Shown in pieces: positions 1 to 9,448 of a stretch of 64,000 nt of DNA. The stretch lies in contig NZ_FXUY01000001.1 in the NCBI RefSeq assembly GCF_900182985.1, positions 4,475,501-4,539,500 on the forward strand, read 5' to 3'. Source of the DNA: Pseudomonas helmanticensis (GTDB taxonomy: Bacteria > Pseudomonadota > Gammaproteobacteria > Pseudomonadales > Pseudomonadaceae). Every line of letters starts with the position of its first letter. Positions within the stretch are counted from its first letter, which is position 1. The notes below the pieces were generated by a model, which saw nothing but the letters and a program-made list of their open reading frames with translations, did not search any database and was not told where the DNA came from. The position numbers and the translations under genes were made by a program.

Positions 1-1
1 A

Positions 2-898
2 AAGTGCCTGCGTAATTACTTCCCGGGGATCCGCACCGAGGACGCCGTCAACGGTAAAAAGGCTCAGGCCATGCTGGCCAAAGAGGCGTTCGACCTGGTC
101 TTGTGCGACTGGGAAATGCCGGAAATGTCCGGTCTTGAACTGCTGACCTGGTGCCGCGAGCAAGACAATCTCAAGACTATGCCGTTTGTCATGGTCACCA
201 GCCGGGGCGACAAGGAAAACGTCGTGCAGGCGATTCAGGCCGGCGTTTCCGGCTACGTCAGCAAGCCGTTCACCAACGAGCAACTGCTGACCAAGGTCAA
301 GCAGGCGCTGAACAAGGTTGGCAAGCTCGACACCCTGATGAATAGCGCGCCGACCAAGATGAACTCGGCGTTCGGCAACGACTCTCTGAGCGCATTGACT
401 GGCGGCAAGCCTGCCGTGGTTGGTGGCGCGCCAGCAGCGGCAGCGGTCAACCCGTTTGCCAAGCCAGTTGCTGCGCCGCCAGCGCCAGCCGCTGCGGCAT
501 CGCGTGGTTTGCTCAACAGCCCACCGGTCAAGGCCCCCGTTGCATCGTCGGCTCCGGCAAGCGGTCGTGGCCAAGGCCAATTGCGTCTGCCAAGCGGTAC
601 GCAGCAATGCGTGATCAAGGCCCTGAGCATCAAGGAAGCGTTGCTGGTGGTGAAACGCACCGACACCCTGCCGCAGATCCTCGACAGTGCCGTGCTCGAT
701 CTGGAGCAGGGCGACAACGCCGAAATCGCCCGCCTCAACGGCTACCTGCATGCTGTTGTCGCGTTTGAACCGAAACCGGACAGCGACTGGTTGCAGCTGA
801 CGTTCCGTTTCGTCGACCAGGACGCGCAGAAACTCGACTACATTTCCCGCCTGATCGCTCGCGGCACGGCGCAGAAACACTTCGTTCCGGGCGCGTAA
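2..898 (+). CDS. Response regulator with C-terminal PilZ-like output domain (5' end outside window)
   Basis: The reading frame is open from base 2, so the gene starts upstream of the window; the first Met inside (base 71) lies within the receiver domain. The receiver shows the phospho-acceptor Asp in CDWEMP and the conserved Lys in SKPF. An Ala/Pro-rich linker (about 270-570) follows, then a C-terminal domain of about 100 residues beginning RGQGQLRLPSG that resembles a PilZ-type output, though I see no complete RxxxR motif. In P. aeruginosa a regulator of this type (PA5364) lies between phoU and the M23 peptidase gene, and the same peptidase, CNNM protein and phoR-phoB follow here. It is probably part of the phosphate locus neighbourhood; its signal and target are unknown. 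Confidence 0.85.
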   Translation, partial: KCLRNYFPGIRTEDAVNGKKAQAMLAKEAFDLVLCDWEMPEMSGLELLTWCREQDNLKTMPFVMVTSRGDKENVVQAIQAGVSGYVSKPFTNEQLLTKVKQALNKVGKLDTLMNSAPTKMNSAFGNDSLSALTGGKPAVVGGAPAAAAVNPFAKPVAAPPAPAAAASRGLLNSPPVKAPVASSAPASGRGQGQLRLPSGTQQCVIKALSIKEALLVVKRTDTLPQILDSAVLDLEQGDNAEIARLNGYLHAVVAFEPKPDSDWLQLTFRFVDQDAQKLDYISRLIARGTAQKHFVPGA

Positions 899-913
899 TC
901 ACAGCTTTACGCT

Positions 914-1023
914 GATCGTTCCCACGCTCTGCGTGGGAATGCCTCAACCGGACGCTCCGCGTCCTCTCGCATGGGACGCAGAGCGTACCGGGCTGCATCC
1001 CCACGCAGAGCGTGGGGACGATC
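914..1023. repeat. REPIN-like inverted repeat (GATCGTTCC family)
   Basis: Two copies of a REP unit lie in opposite orientation. The left arm reads GATCGTTCCCACGCTCTGCG and the right arm is its near reverse complement, ending in GGGGACGATC. Each arm is itself palindromic (CCCACGCTCTGCGTGGG). A shorter version of the same family occurs at 63345-63394. It sits in the gap between the response regulator and the M23 peptidase gene. Confidence 0.85.
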
Positions 1024-1104
1024 ATTTGAAACATTTGCCGACTACCCTGGTCTGTCTCAACTGCTAGGCTCTCTCTCAGGCCTTACTTCGACAGACTCTT
1101 GCCC

Positions 1105-2001
1105 ATGCTCGCGCGCCTGCTGTTTTTCTGTGGTCTCTTCATGGCCTCCACCTCGGCTGTGGCCATGACTATCTACAAATCCACCGATGCCAACGGCGTG
1201 GTCTCGTACAGCGACCGGCCGAGCAAAGGTGCGGCGGTGTTCGTCTTTCAAGACCGCATGGTCGAACGCCTTGATCGCCAGGTGTACCTCGACATCAAGA
1301 AGCAGAAGGGTACCGATGTGGTGTTTGTGCGCAACGATCTGTATGCGCCGGTCGAGATTGCACTGGCGTTTACCGGCATGAGCAATGTGAGTGGCGCGCC
1401 GACTCAGACGATTCGCCGGGTGTTGCCGGCGCGCAGCAATACGCGGTTGGCGCTGCTCACGGCGGTTTCCGGTGGCCAGCCGCTGGTGTATACGCCGCAG
1501 TTTCAGTATTCCCTCGGCGACCCCGCTGGCGCCGTGCAGGGCTATCGCTATCCGCTGCCATGGCGTGGCGGGCCGTTCCGCCTGAGTCAGGGCGCCAACG
1601 GCCAGTACAGTCACTACGGGCCGAAGAACAAGTACGCGATGGACATCGCCATGCCGGTGGGCACGCCGATCATTGCCGCGCGGGCGGGGGTGGTGGTCAA
1701 GACCGAGAACTCACAGAGCGGGCGCGGCAGCGATGCCTCCGGCAATTTCGTGCGGGTGCTGCATGACGACGGCACGATGGGCGTGTACCTGCACCTCAAG
1801 CAAGGTTCGGTGAGCGTACGCGAAGGGCAGCGAGTGGTGGTCGGCAGTCCGCTGGCGCTGTCCGGCAACACCGGCAACAGCAGCGGCCCGCACCTGCACT
1901 TTGTGGTGCAGCGCAACAGCGGGGCGGGGCTGGTGTCGATTCCCTACCAGTTCAACCAGCCGCTGGGGGCGTTGCCCAACTTTGCGCTGGGCAAGCAGTG
2001 A
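1105..2001 (+). CDS. M23 family metallopeptidase with N-terminal DUF4124-like domain
   Basis: 298 residues from ATG 1105; an in-frame TTG at 1099 is the alternative start and neither has a strong Shine-Dalgarno sequence. A signal peptide (about residues 1-22, ending SAVA) suggests export. The segment TIYKSTDANGVVSYSDRP is typical of the DUF4124 domain. The C-terminal half is an M23 (LytM) domain: the first zinc ligand pair is in SHYGPKNKYAMD, and HxH is in GPHLHF. All ligands appear intact, so this is probably an active peptidoglycan endopeptidase. It corresponds in position to PA5363. It is convergent with the CNNM/CBS gene. Confidence 0.9.
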   Translation: MLARLLFFCGLFMASTSAVAMTIYKSTDANGVVSYSDRPSKGAAVFVFQDRMVERLDRQVYLDIKKQKGTDVVFVRNDLYAPVEIALAFTGMSNVSGAPTQTIRRVLPARSNTRLALLTAVSGGQPLVYTPQFQYSLGDPAGAVQGYRYPLPWRGGPFRLSQGANGQYSHYGPKNKYAMDIAMPVGTPIIAARAGVVVKTENSQSGRGSDASGNFVRVLHDDGTMGVYLHLKQGSVSVREGQRVVVGSPLALSGNTGNSSGPHLHFVVQRNSGAGLVSIPYQFNQPLGALPNFALGKQ

Positions 2002-2012
2002 ACCTTAAAAGC

Positions 2013-2090
2013 AAAAGATCGCAGCCTGCGGCAGCTCCTACATTTGGAATGCGATCCCCTGTAGGAGCTGCCGCAGGCTGCGATCTTTTA
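2013..2090. repeat. REPIN (GTAGGAGCTGCCGCAGGCTG family)
   Basis: Two nearly perfect reverse-complementary arms, AAAAGATCGCAGCCTGCGGC... and its mirror ...GCAGGCTGCGATCTTTT, are separated by about 20 bases. It lies between the converging ends of the peptidase and CNNM genes, a usual place for Pseudomonas REPINs. It may also act as a hairpin at both transcript ends. Confidence 0.9.
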
Positions 2091-2119
2091 AGCAGGCAAC
2101 GCGGTTTCCCGCATTGCAT

Positions 2120-3460
2120 TCAATCCATCATCAACACCTTGGCCAGTACAATCTTCGGCCCTTTCATCTTCTTGATGATGATCCGCAGGCCTTCGACTTC
2201 CAGCACTTCTTCCTCTTCCGGCACCCGCTTCAGGGTTTCGTAGATCAGCCCGGCGAGGGTTTCCGCTTCGATGTGATCGAGGTCGATGCCCAGCAGGCGT
2301 TCAACCTTGAACAGCGGCGTGTCGCCCCGCACCAGCAGCTTGCCCGGCTGATAAGCGAGGATGCCGCGCTCAGCCTTGCGGTGTTCGTCCTGAATGTCAC
2401 CGACCAGCACTTCCAGCACGTCTTCCATGGTCAGGTAGCCGATGATGTTGCCGTCAGCTTCCTCGACCACGGCGAAGTGCGAGCCGCCCTTGCGGAACTG
2501 CTCGAGCAACTGCGACAGCGGCATGTGCCGGGACACGCGCTCCAGCGGACGGGTCAGTTCGGCCAGGTTGAACGACTCGGGAATGTGGTCCAGCGCGGCC
2601 AGTTCCAGCAGCAGATCCTTGATGTGCAGCAGGCCGACGAACTCCTGGCGCTCGCTGTCGTACACCGGATAACGGCTGAACTTGTGGCGACGGAACATCG
2701 CCAGGATTTCTTTCAGCGGCGCGTTGAATTCAAGCGTGATCAGGTCTTCGCGGGAGTTGGCCCAGTCGACCACTTCCAGTTCGCCCATTTCCACCGCCGA
2801 CGCCAGAACACGCATGCCCTGATCGCTCGGATCCTGGCCACGGCTGGAGTGCAGGATCAGTTTCAGTTCTTCGCGGCTGTAATGGTGTTCATGGTGCGGG
2901 CCTGGCTCACCTTGACCGGCGATACGCAGAATCGCGTTGGCGCTGGCGTTGAGCAGGTAGATCGCCGGGTACATCGCCCAGTAGAACAGGTACAGCGGCA
3001 CCGCCGTCCACAGCGACAGCAGCTCGGGTTTGCGGATCGCCCACGACTTCGGAGCCAGCTCGCCGACCACGATGTGCAGGTACGAAATGATGAAGAACGC
3101 GGTGAAGAACGACACGCCTTTGACGATCTCCGGCGACTGCACGCCGACCGCGCTCAGCAGCGGCTCGAGAATGTGCGCAAAGGCCGGCTCACCGACCCAG
3201 CCCAGGCCAAGGGAGGCAAGGGTGATACCGAGCTGACACGCCGAGAGGTACGCATCGAGCTGACTGTGTACGGTGCGCAGGATGTGCCCGCGCCAGCCGT
3301 TTTTGTCAGCGATGGCCTCGACCCGGGTCGAGCGCAGTTTGACCATGGCGAATTCCGCCGCAACGAAAAAGCCGTTGAGCAAAACCAGGATCAGAGCGAA
3401 AAGAATCATGCCGAAATCGGCGAATATTGTTGCGAGGGACAAGCCAGGGGAAGGGTCCAT
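2120..3460 (-). CDS. Hemolysin family / CNNM-CBS domain membrane protein (CorC/HlyC type)
   Basis: 446 residues. Order: DUF21/CNNM transmembrane domain (about 1-190; hydrophobic stretches such as MILFALILVLLNGFFVA), then two CBS domains (about 210-330, with YPVYDSER and GYLTMEDVLEVLVGD), then a C-terminal CorC_HlyC domain (about 350-430, with the GLIYETLKRVPEEEE segment). Members are inner membrane proteins linked to divalent cation transport; the hemolysin name is historical. The gene reads in the same direction as phoR and lies just downstream of it, as PA5362 does in P. aeruginosa. Substrate not assignable from sequence. Confidence 0.9.
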   Translation of the reverse strand: MDPSPGLSLATIFADFGMILFALILVLLNGFFVAAEFAMVKLRSTRVEAIADKNGWRGHILRTVHSQLDAYLSACQLGITLASLGLGWVGEPAFAHILEPLLSAVGVQSPEIVKGVSFFTAFFIISYLHIVVGELAPKSWAIRKPELLSLWTAVPLYLFYWAMYPAIYLLNASANAILRIAGQGEPGPHHEHHYSREELKLILHSSRGQDPSDQGMRVLASAVEMGELEVVDWANSREDLITLEFNAPLKEILAMFRRHKFSRYPVYDSERQEFVGLLHIKDLLLELAALDHIPESFNLAELTRPLERVSRHMPLSQLLEQFRKGGSHFAVVEEADGNIIGYLTMEDVLEVLVGDIQDEHRKAERGILAYQPGKLLVRGDTPLFKVERLLGIDLDHIEAETLAGLIYETLKRVPEEEEVLEVEGLRIIIKKMKGPKIVLAKVLMMD

Positions 3461-3570
3461 GATGGAGTTTTGCGGGTTCCGTGTGATTCAAAAGAGGTAA
3501 AAGTCGCGCCTGAAAGGCAGGCACAAGTCAGCCAATGTAGCGGCTGACCTGGCGATTGCCTAGTGCGACA

Positions 3571-4893
3571 TTACTCAGCGGCGCTGATTGCCCGTACGCT
3601 GGCCACTTGTGCCGGGGCAAAATGGCAGGTGAACGTGCTGCCGTGACCGGGCACGCTGCTGATCTCCATCCGCGCGCGGTGGCGCAGCAACACGTGTTTG
3701 ACGATGGCCAGACCGAGGCCGGTGCCACCGGTGTTGGAGTTACGGCTGGAGTCGACGCGATAGAAGCGTTCGGTGAGGCGCGGCAAGTGTTTGCTGTCGA
3801 TGCCGATTCCGGAATCCTGCACGCTGAGGTGTGCGCCCTGATCGTCGCCCCACCAGCGAATGCGGATGTTGCCCTCGGCCGGGGTGTACTTCACCGCATT
3901 GAACACCAGATTGGAAAATGCACTGCGCAACTCCGCCTCGCTGCCCTTGAGCAGTAGCCCGGCATCGGCTTCGAGGGTGATGCGCTGATTTTTCGAAGCG
4001 GACAATTGCTGCGCGTCGCTTTTGATCGATTGCAGCAACGTATCGACCTGCACTGGCTGGTTGTCCGACGGGTAATCGGTGGCTTCCAGTTTCGCCAGCA
4101 GCAAAAGGTCGTTGAGCAGCGTCTGCATGCGCCCGCCCTGTTGTTGCATCTGCTGCAGGGCGCGGCTCCAGCGTGGATTCACCTCTTCGACGTTGTCGAG
4201 CAGGGTTTCCAGATAGCCGCAAATCACCGTCAACGGCGTGCGCAATTCGTGGGAGACGTTGGCAATGAAGTCTTTGCGCATCTGTTCCAGTTGATGAATC
4301 CGCGTGACGTCACGCACCAGCATCAAGTGTTCGTTGTTGCCGTAGCGGGTCAGGTACAGCTGAATGCGCACGCGATCATTGGTCGGCGAAGGGATTTCCA
4401 GCGGCTCGGCGTAGCTGTCCTGCTCGAAGTATTCCTTGAAGCGTGGATGCCGCACCAGGTTGGTTACCGGTTGACCGCTGTCCTGCGGGGTCTTCAGACC
4501 GAGCAGGGTTTCGGCGGCGCGGTTCCACCATTCCAGATTGCCGTCGCTGTCGAGCATGATCACCGCGTCTTTCAGCGCAGCGGTGGATTCCTGCACCCGG
4601 TCGATCACTGCCTGCAGACGCCCGCGCACGCGTTGGTCGCGGCGTTGCAGGTGATAGATGCTGTCGAACACTTCGCCCCACAAGCCGTAGCCATCGGGCG
4701 GTGCTTCATCGGGTTTATGCAGGCGCAGCCATTCGTGCAGCCGCAGCAATTGCTTGAGCGTCCAGGCCAGATAAATGCCCAGGCCCGCCGCGAGGCTCCA
4801 GCCGTAATAGCCGGTGATCAGGCCGATCACCAGGCAAGCGGTGACCAGCAACAGCATGTGGCGAATCAGGGTGCCATGCCAGTTTTGATTCAC
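3571..4893 (-). CDS. phoR: Phosphate regulon sensor histidine kinase PhoR
   Basis: 440 residues. Two N-terminal transmembrane segments (about 9-28 and 31-50) with almost no periplasmic loop, as expected for PhoR, which senses phosphate through PstSCAB-PhoU. A PAS domain (about 95-200) precedes the dimerisation domain with the phospho-acceptor His215 in FIANVSHELRTP. The ATPase domain has the N box (FSNLVFNAVKY), DSGIGI and TGGTGLGLAIV boxes intact. It lies 38 bases downstream of phoB on the same strand and is very likely cotranscribed with it. Confidence 0.97.
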   Translation of the reverse strand: MNQNWHGTLIRHMLLLVTACLVIGLITGYYGWSLAAGLGIYLAWTLKQLLRLHEWLRLHKPDEAPPDGYGLWGEVFDSIYHLQRRDQRVRGRLQAVIDRVQESTAALKDAVIMLDSDGNLEWWNRAAETLLGLKTPQDSGQPVTNLVRHPRFKEYFEQDSYAEPLEIPSPTNDRVRIQLYLTRYGNNEHLMLVRDVTRIHQLEQMRKDFIANVSHELRTPLTVICGYLETLLDNVEEVNPRWSRALQQMQQQGGRMQTLLNDLLLLAKLEATDYPSDNQPVQVDTLLQSIKSDAQQLSASKNQRITLEADAGLLLKGSEAELRSAFSNLVFNAVKYTPAEGNIRIRWWGDDQGAHLSVQDSGIGIDSKHLPRLTERFYRVDSSRNSNTGGTGLGLAIVKHVLLRHRARMEISSVPGHGSTFTCHFAPAQVASVRAISAAE

Positions 4894-4931
4894 GGGAAAT
4901 ACGGTCCTTGTCTGCGAGTCTGGCGGTCGGA

Positions 4932-5621
4932 TCAGGCCTTGGTGGAAAACCGGTAGCCGGTGCCGCGCACGGTTTGTACCAGATTTTCGTAGGCGTCGCC
5001 GAGGGCCTTGCGCAGACGGCGGATGTGCACGTCGACGGTGCGCTCTTCCACATAGACGTTGCCGCCCCAGACCTGATCCAGCAACTGGCCGCGGGTGTAG
5101 GCGCGTTCCTGGTGGGTCATGAAGAATTGCAGCAGACGGTATTCGGTCGGGCCCATTTCGGCAGGTTTGCCGTCGATGGTCACGCGATGGCTGATCGGGT
5201 CGAGCAGCAGGCCACCGACTTCGATCGGCGCTTCGCCATCGGTCGGGCCGGCACGGCGCAGCACGGCTTTCAGGCGTGCGACCAGTTCGCGTGGGGAAAA
5301 CGGTTTGGTGATGTAGTCGTCGGCGCCGACTTCCAGCCCCTGGATCTTGTTGTCCTCTTCGCCCTTGGCGGTGAGCATGATGATCGGGATGTCCCCGGTC
5401 AGCTCATCGCGTTTCAGACGACGGGCCAGCTCGATGCCCGACGTGCCGGGCAGCATCCAGTCGAGCAGGATCAGGTCCGGCTTGCGGTCGACGATGATGG
5501 CGTGTGCCTGCTGCGAGTTCTCTGCCTCGAGGCAGTCATAGCCGGCCATTTCCAACGCAACGGCGATCATTTCGCGAATGGGCGCTTCGTCGTCGACGAT
5601 CAGAATGCTCCTGCCAACCAT
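4932..5621 (-). CDS. phoB: Phosphate regulon response regulator PhoB
   Basis: 229 residues, the family's normal length. The receiver has the acidic pocket (VDDE), phospho-acceptor Asp54 in [11 protein letters not shown] and Lys105 in ITKPF. The C-terminal winged helix of the OmpR/PhoB class ends in [14 protein letters not shown] and the hairpin VRGTGYRFS. Phosphorylated by PhoR, it activates the Pho regulon through Pho boxes. A Pho-box-like site with a -10-like hexamer lies upstream in the correct orientation (5675-5692), which predicts positive autoregulation. Confidence 0.98.
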   Translation of the reverse strand: MVGRSILIVDDEAPIREMIAVALEMAGYDCLEAENSQQAHAIIVDRKPDLILLDWMLPGTSGIELARRLKRDELTGDIPIIMLTAKGEEDNKIQGLEVGADDYITKPFSPRELVARLKAVLRRAGPTDGEAPIEVGGLLLDPISHRVTIDGKPAEMGPTEYRLLQFFMTHQERAYTRGQLLDQVWGGNVYVEERTVDVHIRRLRKALGDAYENLVQTVRGTGYRFSTKA

Positions 5622-5633
5622 GCCTTAATCCTC

Positions 5634-5666
5634 TTGTCATTTAACTGTCTTGCGCCGCATTAGATA
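5634..5666 (+). promoter_or_regulatory. Second Pho-box-like site, opposite orientation
   Basis: On the plus strand TTGTCAT (5634-5640), TTAA and CTGTCTT (5645-5651) form an 18-base site with both half-sites 6/7 to consensus. Nine bases on is TAGATA (5661-5666), the complement of the phoB -10-like hexamer. This could drive the COG4315 gene at 5773, or bind PhoB in the phoB leader. The match is visible; the function is inferred. Confidence 0.4.
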
Positions 5667-5692
5667 ACGGAATTATTGCAGTCGTGTGACAG
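5661..5692 (-). promoter_or_regulatory. Pho box and -10 of the phoB promoter
   Basis: On the minus strand CTGTCAC (6/7 to CTGTCAT), a 4-base spacer and CTGCAAT (5/7) form an 18-base Pho-box-like site at 5675-5692. Eight bases further downstream is the -10-like TATCTA (5666-5661). This is the spacing of PhoB class I promoters, where the box replaces the -35. The predicted start gives a leader of about 35 bases before phoB. Confidence 0.6.
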
Positions 5693-5772
5693 TATTTTAG
5701 TCCGGCGGCGATTGTGCAAATCCTGAACTAAGCTCTAAGTCCGAATCCTGACAACCACAAAAGAAGGTTTCC

Positions 5773-6156
5773 ATGACTCAAATGACTGTTTCCTTTAAAG
5801 CACTGCTGATGGCTGCTGCCCTGACTCTGCCCGGATTTGCCATGGCCGCCGAGCCGGCCATGATGAAAGACGGCATGATGGTCGATCACAAAGGCATGAC
5901 CGTTTACACGTTCGACAAGGACGCTGGCGGCAAGTCGATGTGCACCGGCGATTGCGCGAAAAACTGGCCGCCAATGATGGCGCCGGCGGGGGCCAAAGCT
6001 GAAGGCAAATGGACAGTGATCAAGCGCGATGACGGCATGATGCAATACGCCTACGACGGCAAGCCGCTGTACACCTTCATGAAAGATGAGAAGCCAGGAG
6101 AAATGAAGGGTGATGGCATGAAGGAAATGTGGCACGTGGTGCACGAGCACAAGTAA
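5773..6156 (+). CDS. Small secreted COG4315-type protein (lipoprotein_15 repeats)
   Basis: 127 residues. The signal peptide (about 1-25) ends in GFAMAA with no lipobox Cys. The mature part has two copies of the repeat typical of PF03640, seen as GMTVYTFDKD and GKPLYTFMKD, and two Cys in MCTGDCAKNWPP. The protein is Met-, Lys- and Asp-rich and probably periplasmic; no enzymatic role is established for the family. It is divergent from phoB and an equivalent gene (PA5359) lies there in P. aeruginosa. The Shine-Dalgarno AAGAAGG supports the ATG at 5773. Confidence 0.85.
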   Translation: MTQMTVSFKALLMAAALTLPGFAMAAEPAMMKDGMMVDHKGMTVYTFDKDAGGKSMCTGDCAKNWPPMMAPAGAKAEGKWTVIKRDDGMMQYAYDGKPLYTFMKDEKPGEMKGDGMKEMWHVVHEHK

Positions 6157-6168
6157 AGGCAAATCCCC

Positions 6169-6258
6169 TGTAGGAGTGAGCCTGCTCGCGATAGCGGTGT
6201 ATCAGTCGGCATTTTCGTTAACTGATACACCGCTATCGCGAGCAGGCTCACTCCTACA
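6169..6258. repeat. REPIN (TGTAGGAGTGAGCCTGCTCG family)
   Basis: A 37-base arm beginning TGTAGGAGTGAGCCTGCTCG is followed after a short loop by its exact reverse complement. It lies between the converging ends of the COG4315 gene and ubiA. A half copy of the same family occurs at about 63465-63492. Confidence 0.92.
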
Positions 6259-6269
6259 TTGATTTGTGT

Positions 6270-7160
6270 TTAGCGCAATGCGTAATCCAGCACGATCCCG
6301 ACGAAAATCGCCAACCCGGCCCAATGGTTGTGCAAAAACGCCTTGAAGCAACGCATGCGGTCGCGATCACGGGTGTACCAGAACTCCCACGCATAACAGC
6401 CAGCAGCCACCAGCAAGCCGAGGTGGAACCACGTTCCTAGCTCGAACTTCGACCCCGCCAGCAACAGGCAACCCAGCGACAGTGCCTGCAAACTCAGGAT
6501 GATCACCCGGTCCGTCTCGCCAAACAGAATCGCCGTCGACTTCACGCCGATCTTCAAATCGTCGTCACGGTCAGTCATCGCGTAATACGTGTCGTAACCC
6601 ACGGTCCACAGCAAATTGGCGATCCACAGCAGCCATGCTGCCGCCGGCAACTCGCCGGTCTCGGCGGTGAACGCCATCGGCATGCCCCAAGAGAATGCCG
6701 CGCCCAGCACCACTTGCGGGTAATAGGTGTAGCGCTTCATGAACGGATAGGTGAAGGCCAGCGCCAGACCGCCCAGCGACAACCAGATCGTCGGCGCATT
6801 GGTACACAGCACCAGCAGAAAACTCACGCCCATCAACAGCGCAAAAAACACCAGTGCTTCCTTTGAACTGATTCTGCCCGCAGCCAATGGCCGTTGCGCG
6901 GTGCGTTTGACGTGGCCGTCGACCTTGCGATCCGCCCAATCGTTGATCACGCAACCACCGGCGCGAGTCAGCACCACGCCGAGGACAAAAATCACCACGT
7001 TGGCCAGTGATGGCGAGCCCTTGCCGGCAATCCACAGCGCCCACAGCGTCGGCCAGAGCAGCAGGTAAATGCCGATCGGCTTGTCCATCCGGGTCAACTG
7101 AATGAAATCCCAGGCACGCGGGTTCAAGCGGTTCAGGGACTTGAGCAGGCTCTGATACAT
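6270..7160 (-). CDS. ubiA: 4-hydroxybenzoate octaprenyltransferase UbiA
   Basis: 296 residues from ATG 7160, the usual UbiA length; the longer open frame reading into ubiC is not used. Integral membrane prenyltransferase that attaches the polyprenyl chain to 4-hydroxybenzoate in ubiquinone synthesis. Both Mg-prenyl-diphosphate motifs are visible: NDWADRKVD (about residue 75) and the second Asp-rich motif DRDDDLKIG (about residue 200), with hydrophobic helices between. The start overlaps the ubiC stop by one base (TGATG), so translation is likely coupled to ubiC. Confidence 0.97.
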   Translation of the reverse strand: MYQSLLKSLNRLNPRAWDFIQLTRMDKPIGIYLLLWPTLWALWIAGKGSPSLANVVIFVLGVVLTRAGGCVINDWADRKVDGHVKRTAQRPLAAGRISSKEALVFFALLMGVSFLLVLCTNAPTIWLSLGGLALAFTYPFMKRYTYYPQVVLGAAFSWGMPMAFTAETGELPAAAWLLWIANLLWTVGYDTYYAMTDRDDDLKIGVKSTAILFGETDRVIILSLQALSLGCLLLAGSKFELGTWFHLGLLVAAGCYAWEFWYTRDRDRMRCFKAFLHNHWAGLAIFVGIVLDYALR

Positions 7161-7720
7161 CAGCTGTTCTCCGGATGGGCGCGGGCGGCGCACCACAGAT
7201 TCGGCAGGAAAATTTCCGCGACCAATACGCTTAGCGCGCCACGGTCGAAGCGCGAGCGGCGGCCCCACAGTTCGGGCGCCTTTGCGGCAGGCGGCAGCCA
7301 TTGCTCAGGGTAGCGGCAGACTTCGATGGCGCGACGCTGGAAGGCCTGATCGCAAAACAACAATTCGCCCAACGAGCGGCTGCCCAGTTCATCCATGTGC
7401 AAGCCGTCGCCCTGCAAGGCGCTGCGTGAGGCGACGCTGCGGGCAAACACCCAGGCTTCGCCATGACCGCGCAAATACACCTCGCGCACCCAGCCTTCGC
7501 TGCCTTCAGCCAGTTTCAGCGCGGCGCATTCGTCGGCGCGCAGGGTGTCCCAGCCTTCGAACAACGGCGTCACACTAAAGCCATCATTGGACAAGCGGGT
7601 CAGTCGGCGAGTGAGCGAGCCTTCGTCGAACAACCAGTCGAGGGTCAACGAATCGGGGAGGGACGTCAGTTGGCTTTGGGCCAGCCAGAGCGGGGCCGGG
7701 GAGGGATTAGTCTGTTGCAC
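7160..7720 (-). CDS. ubiC: Chorismate--pyruvate lyase UbiC
   Basis: 186 residues, starting at GTG 7720. Makes 4-hydroxybenzoate from chorismate, the substrate of UbiA encoded next. Typical chorismate lyase segments are visible: [10 protein letters not shown], the strand [19 protein letters not shown] and LGELLF. An ATG 10 bases upstream is out of frame, which supports the GTG. ubiC-ubiA form an operon that runs convergent to the COG4315 gene. Confidence 0.95.
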   Translation of the reverse strand: MQQTNPSPAPLWLAQSQLTSLPDSLTLDWLFDEGSLTRRLTRLSNDGFSVTPLFEGWDTLRADECAALKLAEGSEGWVREVYLRGHGEAWVFARSVASRSALQGDGLHMDELGSRSLGELLFCDQAFQRRAIEVCRYPEQWLPPAAKAPELWGRRSRFDRGALSVLVAEIFLPNLWCAARAHPENS

Positions 7721-7921
7721 AATGAGTCATTATTGGCCGCAAATGAGGCGGCGAGCTTACCATGGCAGGCTGCGATATTGATCGATCCCGGTGGCCATTG
7801 CGCCGAACAGGCTTGCATCTGCCCGGCTCCATCAGTACAAAACGCCCTGAGCCGGATGGCAGCGCACTACCCATCGACCGTCCGCGCCGGCAATAAGCCT
7901 GAACCCTGAGGAAGTACCTGA

Positions 7922-8089
7922 ATGAAAAAGTGGCAATGTGTGGTCTGCGGCCTGATCTACAACGAAGCCGACGGCTGGCCGGATGACGGCATTGCGCCGG
8001 GCACCCTGTGGCAGGACGTGCCGGAAGACTGGCTGTGCCCGGACTGCGGTGTCGGCAAGATGGACTTCGAAATGATCGAAATCAACTAA
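7922..8089 (+). CDS. Rubredoxin
   Basis: 55 residues. The two iron-binding loops are CVVCG (Cys6, Cys9) and CPDCG (Cys39, Cys42), and the aromatic core (Trp4, Tyr13, Trp37) is in place. It carries electrons from the reductase encoded 20 bases downstream to alkane hydroxylases or other acceptors. P. aeruginosa has two tandem rubredoxins (rubA1, rubA2) here; this window has one. The Shine-Dalgarno GAGGAAG at 7908-7914 supports the ATG. Confidence 0.97.
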   Translation: MKKWQCVVCGLIYNEADGWPDDGIAPGTLWQDVPEDWLCPDCGVGKMDFEMIEIN

Positions 8090-8109
8090 GCAAAACAAAG
8101 GAGTAAGGC

Positions 8110-9258
8110 ATGAGCGCACCTGTCGTCATCATCGGCACTGGCCTTGCGGGCTATAACCTGGCCCGCGAGTTTCGCAAGCTCGACAGCGAAACCCCGCTGC
8201 TGTTGATTACCGCCGATGACGGTCGCTCTTACTCCAAGCCGATGCTCTCCACCGGTTTCGGCAAGAACAAGGACGCGGATGGCCTGAGCATGGCCGAACC
8301 CGGCGCGATGGCCGAGCAGTTGAAAGCCGAAGTGCGCACCCATACGCGCATCAGCGGCATCGATGCCGGCCACAAGCGTTTGTGGATCGGTGAAGAAGCG
8401 GTGGCCTACCGTGACCTGATTCTCGCCTGGGGCGCAGAAACCGTGCGCGTGCCCATCGAAGGCGATGGCGCGGATCTGGTCTTCCCGATCAACGATCTCG
8501 AAGACTACGCGCGTTTCCGTGTTGCAGTGGCCGGTAAACGCCGCGTTTTGCTGTTGGGTGCCGGCCTGATTGGTTGTGAATTCGCCAACGACCTGATCCT
8601 TGGTGGCTATGAAGTGCAACTGGTTGCGCCGTGCGAACAAGTGATGCCGACCCTGCTGCACCCGGCGGCTGCGGCAGCAGTGCAGGCTGGGCTGGAAGGC
8701 CTCGGGGCGAAATTCCACCTCGGCCCGGTACTGACCCGATTGCACAAAGTCGCCGATGGCCTGGAAGCGCATCTGTCCGACGGCCAGGTCATTGCCTGCG
8801 ATGTGGTGGTTTCCGCCATTGGCTTGCGCCCACGCATCGATCTGGCGGCGGCCGCCGGCGTACAGGTCAATCGCGGCGTCGTGGTCGATCGTCAGCTGCA
8901 AACTTCCCACGCCAATATCTACGCCCTGGGCGACTGCGCCGAGGTCGATGGGCTGAATCTGCTGTACGTGATGCCCCTCATGAGCTGTGCGCGAGCGCTG
9001 GCACAAACTTTGGCAGGAAACCCTACCGCAGTGAGCTACGGCCCGATGCCGATCACCGTGAAAACCCCGGTTTGCCCATTGGTGGTTTCGCCACCGCCAC
9101 GCGGCAGCGAAGGCAGCTGGACCGTTGAAGGGCAGGGCGCCGACATCAAGGCCCTGTGCCACGGCTCCGACGGTCAGTTGCTCGGCTATGCGCTGACGGG
9201 CGCCGCCGTCATGGAAAAACTCGCCCTGAACAAACAGCTTCCGGCCTTGCTGGCGTAA
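8110..9258 (+). CDS. Rubredoxin--NAD(+) reductase (FAD-dependent)
   Basis: 382 residues. N-terminal FAD fold with [12 protein letters not shown], central NAD fold with [15 protein letters not shown] (about residues 143-157) and the FAD motif [10 protein letters not shown] (about 275). Its place right after rubredoxin marks it as the rubredoxin reductase (PA5349/AlkT type) that passes electrons from NADH to rubredoxin. AAAGGAG upstream of ATG 8110 is a good ribosome binding site. Confidence 0.95.
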   Translation: MSAPVVIIGTGLAGYNLAREFRKLDSETPLLLITADDGRSYSKPMLSTGFGKNKDADGLSMAEPGAMAEQLKAEVRTHTRISGIDAGHKRLWIGEEAVAYRDLILAWGAETVRVPIEGDGADLVFPINDLEDYARFRVAVAGKRRVLLLGAGLIGCEFANDLILGGYEVQLVAPCEQVMPTLLHPAAAAAVQAGLEGLGAKFHLGPVLTRLHKVADGLEAHLSDGQVIACDVVVSAIGLRPRIDLAAAAGVQVNRGVVVDRQLQTSHANIYALGDCAEVDGLNLLYVMPLMSCARALAQTLAGNPTAVSYGPMPITVKTPVCPLVVSPPPRGSEGSWTVEGQGADIKALCHGSDGQLLGYALTGAAVMEKLALNKQLPALLA

Positions 9259-9448
9259 ATACCGGTCGTTCTGTCGGAATCACCCCGCTTTTGCCCCCAC
9301 AAAGGTCGTAGTGAGACTGGCGCAGGCCTTGTCCGCGTGCCATTCTCACTCCCGTCTGCCGCAGAGTAGAGCCTGCGGCGCCTTGGGCGCTGTTCCAACG
9401 AGAACAGCACGGACATAACAACAAAAAACCGTCAAAGGGGCTTCACTA

